From Bacillus cabrialesii (lineage in GTDB: Bacteria > Bacillota > Bacilli > Bacillales > Bacillaceae), in assembly GCF_004124315.2 (NCBI RefSeq), contig NZ_CP096889.1, forward strand, positions 2,215,001 to 2,279,000: DNA of 64,000 nt. The letters are read 5' to 3'. Positions within the stretch are counted from its first letter, which is position 1. Every line of letters begins with the position of its first letter. A program made the position numbers and the translations under genes. Shown here one piece after another: positions 13,449 to 21,271 of this stretch. Below the pieces are notes generated by a model. That model ran no database searches and was not told where the DNA came from. It saw only the letters and a program-made list of their open reading frames with translations.

Positions 13449-16400
13449 TTACATTTTTATTGTATTGGATGATCTTTGCCAAGAGATGCAAGCTTGGTAT
13501 GCCTTTTCAATCTCTTTCGCGTGTTCCCCATCTGCATATCCTTCTAAATACGTATCTTTTTGATCCTTTATTTGTTCCATTGCTTTGTCAGCCATATGTT
13601 CCTGCAAGCGTCTGAGGTGATCTGTATAATGAGAAATAAGGCTTTCTTCTTCATTTGTCACCCAATGCTCTGTGATTTTATTGAGTTTCGTCCGCACAGC
13701 TTCGATGAAGGCCGCTTTTCCTTTCTGTTCAAAAAAGTGTTTTGGTGTTTTGATTTCTTTTTGTTCCTGTTCAAAGACACGTTCATCTATATCAGGTTCA
13801 ACTTCCTTCAACTGTATGCCGTTCGAATGCTTTTCCCCCGCATAAATGGAAAAATAACCGTCCTCGTTTAATGTTTTTTGAAAGCTTTCCAGCCACTCTT
13901 CCGCGATATGCCGCTCAATAAAACCGCTCATGCGAACATCAAGTGTTTTGATTTCCTGAACATATTCAAACTGATATTCATGTAATGCGGTTTTCATTGC
14001 CTTACCGACGTTCTTTTTCCAATCCCCGTTCTGAAGCCCCGGATGAAATGCCGATTTTAATAAATCATTCGAAAAAAAGGATAAGCGCTGTGTAATGTGA
14101 TAAAGCTGTTCTTTTGTGTCTTTTTTTACTTTCTCAATGATGGTTTCTGAGCTCCGGCGTTTCTCGATTTCAGCTGCTGTCCGTTCAAACGACAAAATAA
14201 GGCGCTGTTTCTGCGCTTCCTTTTCTTCCTTGGACTGATGCTGGGATTGGTGAAGCTGGAAAACAGTTTCGCATAGTTTGTTTGCTTCCGAACTGAGCTG
14301 TGCAGCTGACGCTTTTTTTACATCCACTTCGATAAAGCGATCTAAGTGTTTTCTCACTTTTGGAAACTGATTATAAAATGATTCCTGTTTTCCCAGCAGT
14401 TCCTCCTTACTAGACACGGTAAAGAGCTGCGGATCATGAATCCCTTCTTTTACAAGCTCTGCGCTGACATAATCGGTCACTGTTTCCAGCTCTGTTTTAT
14501 CTTTCGCAAGATCCGCTGCATTAATGACGAAAAACATTTTATCCATGCTGAGCGATTCTTTTACCAGCCCTAGCTTTCGCAAAAATGAACGGTCTCCTTT
14601 CGAGAAGGAGTGCTGATAATACGTCATATAAAAAAACGCATCGGCATCTTTAATATATTGGAACGCCAGCTCTGTATGCCGTTTGTTCATGCTGCTCGCG
14701 CCGGGCGTATCAACGATCGTAATCCCTTTTTCAGTGATCGGGCATGTATAATAGACCGTTACCTCTTTCACAGCGCAGGCCGTTTCCTCCTCTGCCACAT
14801 ACGGCTTTAATTCAGACAGCGGAATCGTTAATGTCTTTTGTTCCTGTATATATGGCTGATACTTTTCGTATGCAAGCAGGAAATTGCTGATCAATTTCAC
14901 GTGTTCTTCCTGCAGCCTGCTTTTTTTGACTGCCTTTTCCCACTTCTCTGTGAAAGAACGGCCTGCTGGTTCTTTTTGCATTCCAGTCAGCTGCAGAATG
15001 TCAGCCGTTATGTCATCCTCCGTCTTAAACACCACATCCGCGGTTTTGTTGAAGTTGTCATTGGTTGGTTTTGTGATTTTGTTAATTGTTGCTGTAGTTG
15101 GCGTTGGCGAAGAAGGCAGCACCCTTCCGCCGACTAGCGCATTGGCAAAAGATGATTTCCCTGAGCTGAAGCCTCCAAAGAGAGCAAGAGTAAATTTCCG
15201 TTCTTCAAGCCTTTTAATTCTTTCTCGAAAGGCTGCAGTTTGCTTTGACAACATGCTGTATTCACCTAAAAGGCCAGACAATGTGTAAAAGCGTTCGATT
15301 TGGTCTTGAAGCGGCAGTTCTTGTTCCAATTTGATTTTTTGTTTCTGCATCGGCTGCTGCGTCTGCTTGCCTTGGCTTCGTTTTTGTTCGGGAGCTGCCA
15401 CTTTTTTTTTCTTCGGTTTAAACCAGTTGGTGTCTATATGCATTGGACATACGGACTCCTCTTTCCAAATGGCCCACATACGATCGGCTTTCTCGCGGGC
15501 ATTATTTTCTAAACGGGCCCGTTCTTGAAGAAGGACGAGTTTTTCTGATTCCTGGATCAGCCGGCCGTTGATCGTTTGCAAGTCATTGGAAACACGTTCT
15601 TTCACCATCGCGGAAAGCGCCTTTATGATGTCGCCCGCTTTTCTTTTCGCCTCTTTGCGGATGAGCTCTGCCAAGTCTTTTGTATATTGCAGCACATATT
15701 CAGAAGAAAAAGCTGCACCTTGTTTGACAGCAAGCTCAATGATGTCAATTTCAAGCGGAGTGTGATAGGCCTGAATCAGCTTTTCACTTTCGGCTGTATG
15801 AACATCAAATGCCTTGGCGAGTTTATGAAAGGTGTCAATCATGTGCCAATCCGCTTCAGCCTCTGTTCGTTTTGTCACATCAGAGAAAAAAGCACTTCTT
15901 CTTTTCTCTCTTTCCTGTGCCGTTTTTGCTTTCGAAAAGAAAAAACCGGTTTTAAAAGAAGGCTCCCTCGATTCTAGGAATGCAGCTGCCAGCTCACGCA
16001 TTTCAAAAGGCGTCAGGTTGGCGTTTTTTAAAATGCGATTGACTTCTTCCTTCATCTTGTTTTCTGCCTCAGTCGCTTGTTTTGCCGCCTCATCCAATTG
16101 ATCACGAATCGATTGAACCAATTCAGTTTGTGTGTCAAGCTGTTCAGCAAAGCCAGGACCGTCTGTTTCGTCTTTTAACAGCATTTCCGTATGTTCCTTC
16201 AGCAGATTGCGGACTTTTTGTTCTGTTAAAGTCTGCAAATTGTTTTTGGCTTGCTGTTCGATTCTTTTTAATTCTTCTCTCAGGGCCCCCATCTGGTTAA
16301 ACGGGTGGTTTGGTTCTGTCACTGACGTAAAATAGAGCGCTTCCTTTGGAATGCCTTCATTGCAAAGCATCTCCTCTACCTGCGCTTTATAGTCTACGAA

Positions 16401-17030
16401 GCTTGTCTCCGTCTCATCATGGCGGTCAATTTGATTGACGATAAAGTACACATTCGGAATGCTTTCTTTTATCGACCTGAGAAACTTTACATTTTCTTCA
16501 GCGTGCACGTGATTATAGTGAACAACGTAAAACAGCGCATCCGCCTGATGGAGAATAGAAGCCGCCGACAGGAAATGGGCATCGTCAGTTGAATCAATTC
16601 CAGGGGTGTCAATATACGCAACCCCGGGATCGATCTCAGTATACCGGTCAAAAATTTCAACGCTTTCAATCTGCTCGCCGTCTTTGCAATATTGCTGCAC
16701 CTTGTCTTTCTGATACGCCCCCTCAAGCTCAGCGCATGCTCCGTCTGTTGTATGAAGCCGTACACGCTTTTCCCCGTTTCTGATCACAACAAGGTTAGCA
16801 CTTGTCGGGATCGGGCTTGTCGGTAAAATATTCTCCATTAACAAGCAGTTCAGCAAGGACGATTTGCCCGCTGAATAATGCCCGGTAAACGCGATATAAA
16901 CCTCTTCATCAGCCGCTTTTTGCATGACCGCAGCCAGCTTAGCAGCCCTTTGTTCATCTTTATTCTCATTCAATTGCTTATAAAGTTCCCCAGTTTTGTG
17001 CAAAAGCTCTTTTCTGTTATGTTCTGTCAT
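13449..17030 (-). CDS. dynA: DynA, two-headed bacterial dynamin
   Basis: 1193 residues, two dynamin-like units fused head to tail. First GTPase: G1 GHYSAGKSS (residues 50-58) and G3 DTPGIDS. Second GTPase begins near residue 615: GGFSSGKSS, then VDTPGASS. Each is followed by long helical stalk/paddle segments, coiled-coil-rich. Family knowledge: DynA tethers and fuses membranes, and helps the cell resist pore-forming antibiotics and phage. It acts on the cytoplasmic membrane face without transmembrane helices. ATG with SD AAAGGGGTTC. Monocistronic or followed by ypbS. Confidence 0.96.
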   Translation of the reverse strand: MTEHNRKELLHKTGELYKQLNENKDEQRAAKLAAVMQKAADEEVYIAFTGHYSAGKSSLLNCLLMENILPTSPIPTSANLVVIRNGEKRVRLHTTDGACAELEGAYQKDKVQQYCKDGEQIESVEIFDRYTEIDPGVAYIDTPGIDSTDDAHFLSAASILHQADALFYVVHYNHVHAEENVKFLRSIKESIPNVYFIVNQIDRHDETETSFVDYKAQVEEMLCNEGIPKEALYFTSVTEPNHPFNQMGALREELKRIEQQAKNNLQTLTEQKVRNLLKEHTEMLLKDETDGPGFAEQLDTQTELVQSIRDQLDEAAKQATEAENKMKEEVNRILKNANLTPFEMRELAAAFLESREPSFKTGFFFSKAKTAQEREKRRSAFFSDVTKRTEAEADWHMIDTFHKLAKAFDVHTAESEKLIQAYHTPLEIDIIELAVKQGAAFSSEYVLQYTKDLAELIRKEAKRKAGDIIKALSAMVKERVSNDLQTINGRLIQESEKLVLLQERARLENNAREKADRMWAIWKEESVCPMHIDTNWFKPKKKKVAAPEQKRSQGKQTQQPMQKQKIKLEQELPLQDQIERFYTLSGLLGEYSMLSKQTAAFRERIKRLEERKFTLALFGGFSSGKSSFANALVGGRVLPSSPTPTTATINKITKPTNDNFNKTADVVFKTEDDITADILQLTGMQKEPAGRSFTEKWEKAVKKSRLQEEHVKLISNFLLAYEKYQPYIQEQKTLTIPLSELKPYVAEEETACAVKEVTVYYTCPITEKGITIVDTPGASSMNKRHTELAFQYIKDADAFFYMTYYQHSFSKGDRSFLRKLGLVKESLSMDKMFFVINAADLAKDKTELETVTDYVSAELVKEGIHDPQLFTVSSKEELLGKQESFYNQFPKVRKHLDRFIEVDVKKASAAQLSSEANKLCETVFQLHQSQHQSKEEKEAQKQRLILSFERTAAEIEKRRSSETIIEKVKKDTKEQLYHITQRLSFFSNDLLKSAFHPGLQNGDWKKNVGKAMKTALHEYQFEYVQEIKTLDVRMSGFIERHIAEEWLESFQKTLNEDGYFSIYAGEKHSNGIQLKEVEPDIDERVFEQEQKEIKTPKHFFEQKGKAAFIEAVRTKLNKITEHWVTNEEESLISHYTDHLRRLQEHMADKAMEQIKDQKDTYLEGYADGEHAKEIEKAYQACISWQRSSNTIKM

Positions 17031-17137
17031 AAGTCTGAACCCCTTTGTGCCGTTTCAATTGTGAATCTTTTTCGAAAGATCTGAATACATCCTCTTTCAT
17101 TTTACACAAGAATGAGCCAAATTTCTTTAAGAGAATA

Positions 17138-17162
17138 GAAAAAAGCCGCCATGACGGCAGCT
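17138..17162 (-). terminator. Terminator of the Fur-box micro-gene
   Basis: Minus strand: AGCTGCC-GTCAT-GGCGGCT followed by TTTTTT. It lies about 40 nt after the micro-gene stop and 110 nt before the dynA start. Confidence 0.8.
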
Positions 17163-17201
17163 TCTATAAAAGAAAATCTGCAACTTTAACAAGTCCCAGA
17201 T

Positions 17202-17294
17202 TCATGAAACAGATTTATTTGAGATTCCTTTTAATACAAAACCAATTAACACACTATATGTACAGACCGCACCAAGCAAAAACAGCATCGTCAT
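17202..17294 (-). CDS. fbpC: Fur-controlled basic micro-protein, probably FbpC
   Basis: 30 residues (MTMLFLLGAVCTYSVLIGFV...), hydrophobic followed by a short Lys-containing tail; net basic. SD AGGATGGTGA precedes the ATG at 17292-17294; an ATG four codons upstream (17306) and one two codons downstream are alternatives. A sigma-A promoter with an overlapping Fur box lies just upstream and a terminator just downstream. Size, charge and Fur box fit the Fur-regulated basic protein FbpC, which is thought to assist the FsrA small RNA in iron sparing. The name is inferred from these features and not from a comparison. Confidence 0.65.
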   Translation of the reverse strand: MTMLFLLGAVCTYSVLIGFVLKGISNKSVS

Positions 17295-17332
17295 TTGCTT
17301 CACCATCCTGATTGAGAATCTTTTTCATAATC

Positions 17333-17361
17333 ATTTTAACATGGATGAGAATGATTTTCAA
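17333..17361 (-). promoter_or_regulatory. Sigma-A promoter with overlapping Fur box
   Basis: Minus strand: TTGAAA (17361-17356), 17-nt spacer, TAAAAT (17338-17333). The Fur box TGAAAATCATTCTCA (17360-17346) matches the 7-1-7 consensus TGATAATNATTATCA at 12 of 14 defined positions and covers the -35 and spacer, so iron-loaded Fur would block RNA polymerase. Confidence 0.8.
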
Positions 17362-17364
17362 TCT

Positions 17365-17871
17365 CTATTTTATGCTGTATTCCTCTAATGCTTTGTCTTC
17401 TGTACGAATTCTGACTGTTAACAACACGGCATTGACAACGGAAAACAGGCACATGGTAATGTACGCTTGATACAGTAGCGGAATCAATAAGATTTCTAAT
17501 ATAACAACGGTATAGTTTGGGTGCTTCATCCATTTATAAGGGCCTTTTTTCACAAGCTCCGCACCTGGAATGACAAGAATTTTCGTATTCCAATAGGCTC
17601 CTAAGGAACAAAGCGCCCAATAGCGTACTGCCTGCACACTTACTATAGTCGCAGCGATACCGATCCACCAGCTTGACGGCTGTTTATTCATCAGCAGCAC
17701 TTCTGCAATTAAAGATAGAAAAAAAAGGATATGCATAATGATGATATACGGATAATGGCTCTCGCCGAATTCGATTGCCCCTTGTTGCTTTACCTTTTGT
17801 TCATTTTGCCTGGCTACTGCCATTTCAGCTGCTCTTTGTGCAATGAGAATGACGATTAACAACCAAAACAT
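17365..17871 (-). CDS. ypbQ: YpbQ, isoprenylcysteine-methyltransferase-like membrane protein
   Basis: 168 residues with about four to five hydrophobic segments and the C-terminal ICMT-type motif KKGPYKWMKHPNYTVVILE...RIRTEDKALEEY. Family members bind S-adenosylmethionine and methylate lipid-linked substrates. Encoded 3 nt downstream of the polyketide synthase bpsA, it is probably the O-methyltransferase acting on alkylpyrones made by BpsA; that pairing is established for B. subtilis as I recall. The stop lies next to the Fur-regulated promoter of the next gene. Confidence 0.9.
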   Translation of the reverse strand: MFWLLIVILIAQRAAEMAVARQNEQKVKQQGAIEFGESHYPYIIIMHILFFLSLIAEVLLMNKQPSSWWIGIAATIVSVQAVRYWALCSLGAYWNTKILVIPGAELVKKGPYKWMKHPNYTVVILEILLIPLLYQAYITMCLFSVVNAVLLTVRIRTEDKALEEYSIK

Positions 17872-17874
17872 GAA

Positions 17875-18972
17875 TCAAGCCCCCTTCTCCCAGCTGAATA
17901 ACAGCAGCTCTGATGAAAATCCCGGCCCTAATGCGCCAATCAGACCCCGTTCAGCTTCCTGTTTATGTCCATTCAGCAGATGATCTTTGATCACATACAA
18001 TATTGTGGCTGAAGACATATTTCCATGCTTTTGTAAGATGTTTTGTGCAGATGAAAGCTTTTCTGGTGATAGTTCAAGACTTTTGCTGTATGCATCGATC
18101 ACCTTTTTTCCGCCTGGATGTGCCAAAAAAACACTGATATCACTGAATGACAGCTGATGTTTGTCCAAAAAAACCTGCACATTTGTTTTAAGCCATTTTT
18201 CCACTAAAGTTGGAATATCTCTTGAGAAAATGACTTTGAACCCTTGATCAGTAAAGTCCCAGCCCATGACATCTTCGGATTCTTTCATCAAAACAGATTG
18301 GGAATCCGTTGTCTTCGGCATCAGCTTCAATTTTGACATCGTGCGGTCAGCCTTCTCTCCGCATAATAAGGCTGCTGCAATGCCGTCACCAAAAAGCGAG
18401 GTGCCAATCAGATTGCTTTTCGTTTTATCTTTCGGCTGAAATGTCAGACTGCACAGCTCAGCAGCAATGACAAGCACAAAAGCCTCAGGGTACGCTTTGC
18501 AGTATTCTGCTGCGCGCGCGAGTCCGCTGGCTCCTCCCGCACAGCCGAGACCCCATATTGGGATACGCTTTGTATATGGAGAAAACGGAAGTTCATTCAT
18601 GAGCCGCGCCTCGATGCTCGGGGTGGAAAGGCCCGTACTGGAGACGAAAAAAACAGCGTCCACTTTCTCATAAGGGATGGCTTCTTGAAAAAATTCAGGA
18701 TGAGAGAGACACTCGCGAACAGCTTCTCTGCTGTGCTTAAGCGTTTCTTCTATGTATATTTGATTTTTTTCTTCAAAGCTGTGACCCTCTTTATACCATT
18801 CAATCGGCTTGACAAATTGTCTCGATTGAATTTGCCCGTTTTTAAAGGAGGTTAACAGCCGGTCAATATCTTTAAAGGAATGCTGAAACATACAGCGGGC
18901 GAACTCGGCCGCCTTCTCCTGGTTTACATTGTACGCCGGAAGGCTTGTTCCGATGGATAAAATAAACGCCAT
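17875..18972 (-). CDS. bpsA: BpsA (BcsA), type III polyketide synthase
   Basis: 365 residues, chalcone-synthase fold. The catalytic triad is visible: C144 in WGLGCAGGASG, His in FLAHPGGKKVID, Asn in KHGNMSSAT. It condenses long-chain acyl-CoA with malonyl-CoA to give triketide pyrones. The start MAFILSIG follows AGAGGTGATCGC; the six-codon longer version does not have its own SD. Forms a two-gene operon with ypbQ. Often misnamed naringenin-chalcone synthase. Confidence 0.94.
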   Translation of the reverse strand: MAFILSIGTSLPAYNVNQEKAAEFARCMFQHSFKDIDRLLTSFKNGQIQSRQFVKPIEWYKEGHSFEEKNQIYIEETLKHSREAVRECLSHPEFFQEAIPYEKVDAVFFVSSTGLSTPSIEARLMNELPFSPYTKRIPIWGLGCAGGASGLARAAEYCKAYPEAFVLVIAAELCSLTFQPKDKTKSNLIGTSLFGDGIAAALLCGEKADRTMSKLKLMPKTTDSQSVLMKESEDVMGWDFTDQGFKVIFSRDIPTLVEKWLKTNVQVFLDKHQLSFSDISVFLAHPGGKKVIDAYSKSLELSPEKLSSAQNILQKHGNMSSATILYVIKDHLLNGHKQEAERGLIGALGPGFSSELLLFSWEKGA

Positions 18973-19021
18973 GCGATCACCTCTTTGCATACATTGTGCC
19001 GCAATGATCTTTTATATATAC

Positions 19022-19046
19022 AAAAAACTCCGCCGCGGCGGAGTTT
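19022..19046 (-). terminator. Terminator of xpt-pbuX
   Basis: Minus strand AAACTCCGCC / GGCGGAGTTT, followed by TTTTG; overlaps the pbuX stop codon. Confidence 0.8.
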
Positions 19047-20361
19047 AGACTGCTGTTTTTTGCTCAAGGGCATCAGCTTTTTGTTCTTTTTTTTCAGCTT
19101 TAGAAAATACGTTATATACAATATTCAAGACGACTGCAGTAACGCTGCCGGCGACAATGCCGTTTGTTGTAAGGAGTGTTAGGGCACTCGGAAGCTGCTT
19201 AAAAATATCCGGCACAACTGTCACACCAAGACCCAAACCCACGGAGCAGGCAACAATCAGCAGATTTTCCTGTTTTGCAAAATCAATGCGGCTGAGCATT
19301 TTGATTCCGTAAGCGATCACCATTCCAAACATCGCCACCATTGCACCGCCCAAAACAGCTGATGGAATAATGGTTGTGAAAGCAGCGATCTTCGGAAACA
19401 GCCCAAATGCCATTAAGATCACACCCGTGACAATAATTACGGCATTTTTCTTGATTCCTGTGAGCTGCACGAGCCCGACATTTTGAGAGAACGCTGTGTA
19501 AGGAAAAGCGTTAAATATACCGCCCAAAAGCACAGCCAGCCCTTCAGCGCGATAGCCTTTAGACAAATCTTTCTCTGTCAGACGGCGGTTCGTCAGGTCA
19601 CCTAAGGCAAAGTAAACACCGGTTGATTCCACAAGGCTGACAATCGCAACGATGGACATCGTAATGATAGGTGCTGCGTGAAAAGACGGCGCTCCGAAGT
19701 AAAACGGCTGAATCATTTGAACAACTGCCGCGTCCGAAACGTTATCAAATTGAACTTTTCCCATAAAATAAGCGATGAAGGTCCCAATCAAAATACCGAT
19801 CAAAATTGAGATGGATTTGATAAAGCCTTTCGTAAAACGGTATAGGAGCACTATGATACTCAAAACGATAAAGGCGAGAGCAAGATTGGAAAGATCTCCG
19901 AAATCTGCACTTCCTTCACCGCCGGCCATGTTATTCATAGCTACAGGCATAAGGGTAATACCGATAATCGTAACAACTGAGCCTGTCACGACCGGCGGAA
20001 AAAACGATACAAGCTTTCCAAAGAAAAATGAAATAAGAATGACAAGAAGACCTGAAGCGATAATACTTCCGTAGACTGCTGAGACCCCGTATTCAGATCC
20101 AATCGCAATCATCGGCGATACAGCTGTAAATGTACAGCCAAGCACAACCGGAAGCCCGATCCCGAAAAATCGGTTGCTCCACACTTGCAGAAGTGTAGCC
20201 ACACCGCACATAAAAATATCAATCGATACTAAGTAAGTCAGCTGTTCGACAGTCAGGCCCATCGCTTTTCCGACGATCAGGGGAACGACAATGGCACCGG
20301 CGTACATGGCGAGCACATGCTGTATTCCTAAAGACAGCGTTTTTCCGAAACCGTTTTTCAT
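19045..20361 (-). CDS. pbuX: PbuX, xanthine permease
   Basis: 438 residues, NCS2 family nucleobase permease with 12-14 hydrophobic segments. Motifs: QHVLAMYAGAIVVPLIVG at the start, ALGDLTNRR and the substrate-site region VESTGVYFA, then GGIFNAFPYTAFSQNVGLVQLTG. It imports xanthine with protons. Its ATG overlaps the xpt stop by four bases (ATGA), so it is translationally coupled to Xpt, which converts the imported base to XMP. Controlled by the guanine riboswitch and PurR boxes ahead of xpt. Confidence 0.97.
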   Translation of the reverse strand: MKNGFGKTLSLGIQHVLAMYAGAIVVPLIVGKAMGLTVEQLTYLVSIDIFMCGVATLLQVWSNRFFGIGLPVVLGCTFTAVSPMIAIGSEYGVSAVYGSIIASGLLVILISFFFGKLVSFFPPVVTGSVVTIIGITLMPVAMNNMAGGEGSADFGDLSNLALAFIVLSIIVLLYRFTKGFIKSISILIGILIGTFIAYFMGKVQFDNVSDAAVVQMIQPFYFGAPSFHAAPIITMSIVAIVSLVESTGVYFALGDLTNRRLTEKDLSKGYRAEGLAVLLGGIFNAFPYTAFSQNVGLVQLTGIKKNAVIIVTGVILMAFGLFPKIAAFTTIIPSAVLGGAMVAMFGMVIAYGIKMLSRIDFAKQENLLIVACSVGLGLGVTVVPDIFKQLPSALTLLTTNGIVAGSVTAVVLNIVYNVFSKAEKKEQKADALEQKTAV

Positions 20362-20942
20362 GAATGAACCTCCTGTACGAAGGACACTTTTCCTTCTTTT
20401 AAAGATTGAATTCTTGCCAAAGATTCCACTCGGTAGCCAAGGCTCACTAGTTCTTCTCTTCCTGGTTGAAATGACTTTTCAATGACAATGCCAAGTCCCG
20501 CAATAGAAGCTCCCGCCTGCTTCACAATCGACACGAGCCCATGCGCTGCTTGTCCATTTGCCAAAAAATCATCGATAATCAATACATGATCCTGATCTGA
20601 CAGGTGGGTTCCCGAGACTGCGATTTGGCTTTCCGTCTGCTTCGTAAAGGAATAAACGGACGCTGTCAGCAAGCTGTCGGTAAGTGTTAATGATTTATGT
20701 TTTCTCGCGAAGACGACCGGCACTCCCAGCTTCAAGCCCGTCATCACTGCGGGAGCGATTCCGGAAGATTCGATTGTCACAATTTTGGTAATACCGTCTT
20801 TTGCAAATCTGGCAGCAAATTCGTCACCGATTTTCTGCATAAGCAGCGGATCAATTTGGTGATTCAAAAAGGAATCCACTTTCAATACTTGATCGGATAA
20901 TACGACGCCTTCTTCCTCTATTTTCCGTTTCAGTGCTTCCAT
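20358..20942 (-). CDS. xpt: Xpt, xanthine phosphoribosyltransferase
   Basis: 194 residues. The PRPP-binding loop is VLIIDDFLANGQAA (residues ~125-138) and substrate-side motifs include KIVTIESSGIAP. It makes XMP from xanthine and PRPP for purine salvage in the cytoplasm. SD GGAGGTAAGACAGG lies before the ATG. First gene of xpt-pbuX, expression set by transcription attenuation in the leader at 20968-21115. Confidence 0.97.
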   Translation of the reverse strand: MEALKRKIEEEGVVLSDQVLKVDSFLNHQIDPLLMQKIGDEFAARFAKDGITKIVTIESSGIAPAVMTGLKLGVPVVFARKHKSLTLTDSLLTASVYSFTKQTESQIAVSGTHLSDQDHVLIIDDFLANGQAAHGLVSIVKQAGASIAGLGIVIEKSFQPGREELVSLGYRVESLARIQSLKEGKVSFVQEVHS

Positions 20943-20967
20943 CCTGTCTTACCTCCGTTATGAGAAT

Positions 20968-21008
20968 AAAAAAAGCATTGCCCGCTCAAATAAAGAGCAA
21001 GCAATGCT
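20968..21008 (-). terminator. Expression-platform terminator of the xpt riboswitch
   Basis: Minus strand: 14-nt arms AGCATTGCTTGCTC (21008-20995) and GAGCGGGCAATGCT (20987-20974), loop of 7, then seven T. GAGCAATGAG just after the aptamer can pair with the 5' side as antiterminator. Confidence 0.9.
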
Positions 21009-21046
21009 GATATAACAAAAAACCGTACACGTGCGGTCTCATTGCT

Positions 21047-21115
21047 CACTCATAGTCGGACATTTACGGTGCCCGGTAGAAACTTGCGTGCCATATCCAC
21101 GCGATTATATGAGTG
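21047..21115 (-). promoter_or_regulatory. Guanine riboswitch (purine aptamer) of xpt-pbuX
   Basis: The 69-nt aptamer is bounded by the P1 arms CACTCAT / ATGAGTG. P2 carries CGTGGATATGGCACG and P3 GGGCACCGTAAATGTCC. The J3/1 segment is GTCCGACTATG, with C rather than U at the specificity position, which means guanine/hypoxanthine binding. Bound guanine stabilises P1, prevents antitermination and stops transcription. Confidence 0.95.
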
Positions 21116-21177
21116 TTCTTATGATATTGTAATAAATTATATCAAGATTCTAATCTCTTGCATAGGAGAAAATAAAA

Positions 21178-21221
21178 ATTTCCGAACTTTATTTTTATTT
21201 TCTAGTTAATCATTCGTATTT
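21178..21221. promoter_or_regulatory. PurR boxes upstream of xpt
   Basis: ATTTCCGAACTTT (21178-21190) is a perfect PurBox (AWWWCCGAACWWT). A second, inverted and weaker copy lies at 21209-21221 with the TTCG core, about 18 bp apart. A TATAAT for the xpt transcript sits downstream on the minus strand (around 21136-21141) with a poor -35. Confidence 0.75.
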
Positions 21222-21238
21222 TATGTTTTTTTGCACTA

Positions 21239-21269
21239 AAAAGCCTGACAGCCGCGCCGCCAGGCTTTT
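21239..21269 (-). terminator. Terminator of ypwA
   Basis: AAAAGCCTG / CAGGCTTTT arms with a 13-nt GC-rich loop; T run continues as TTTTAG on the minus strand. Confidence 0.75.
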
Positions 21270-21271
21270 GA

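Noticed and set aside
14610..16335. Many long open frames on the plus strand opposite dynA
   Set aside because: They mirror dynA codon structure, have no SD, and read as Cys/Phe/Ser-rich low-quality peptides; shadows of the real gene.
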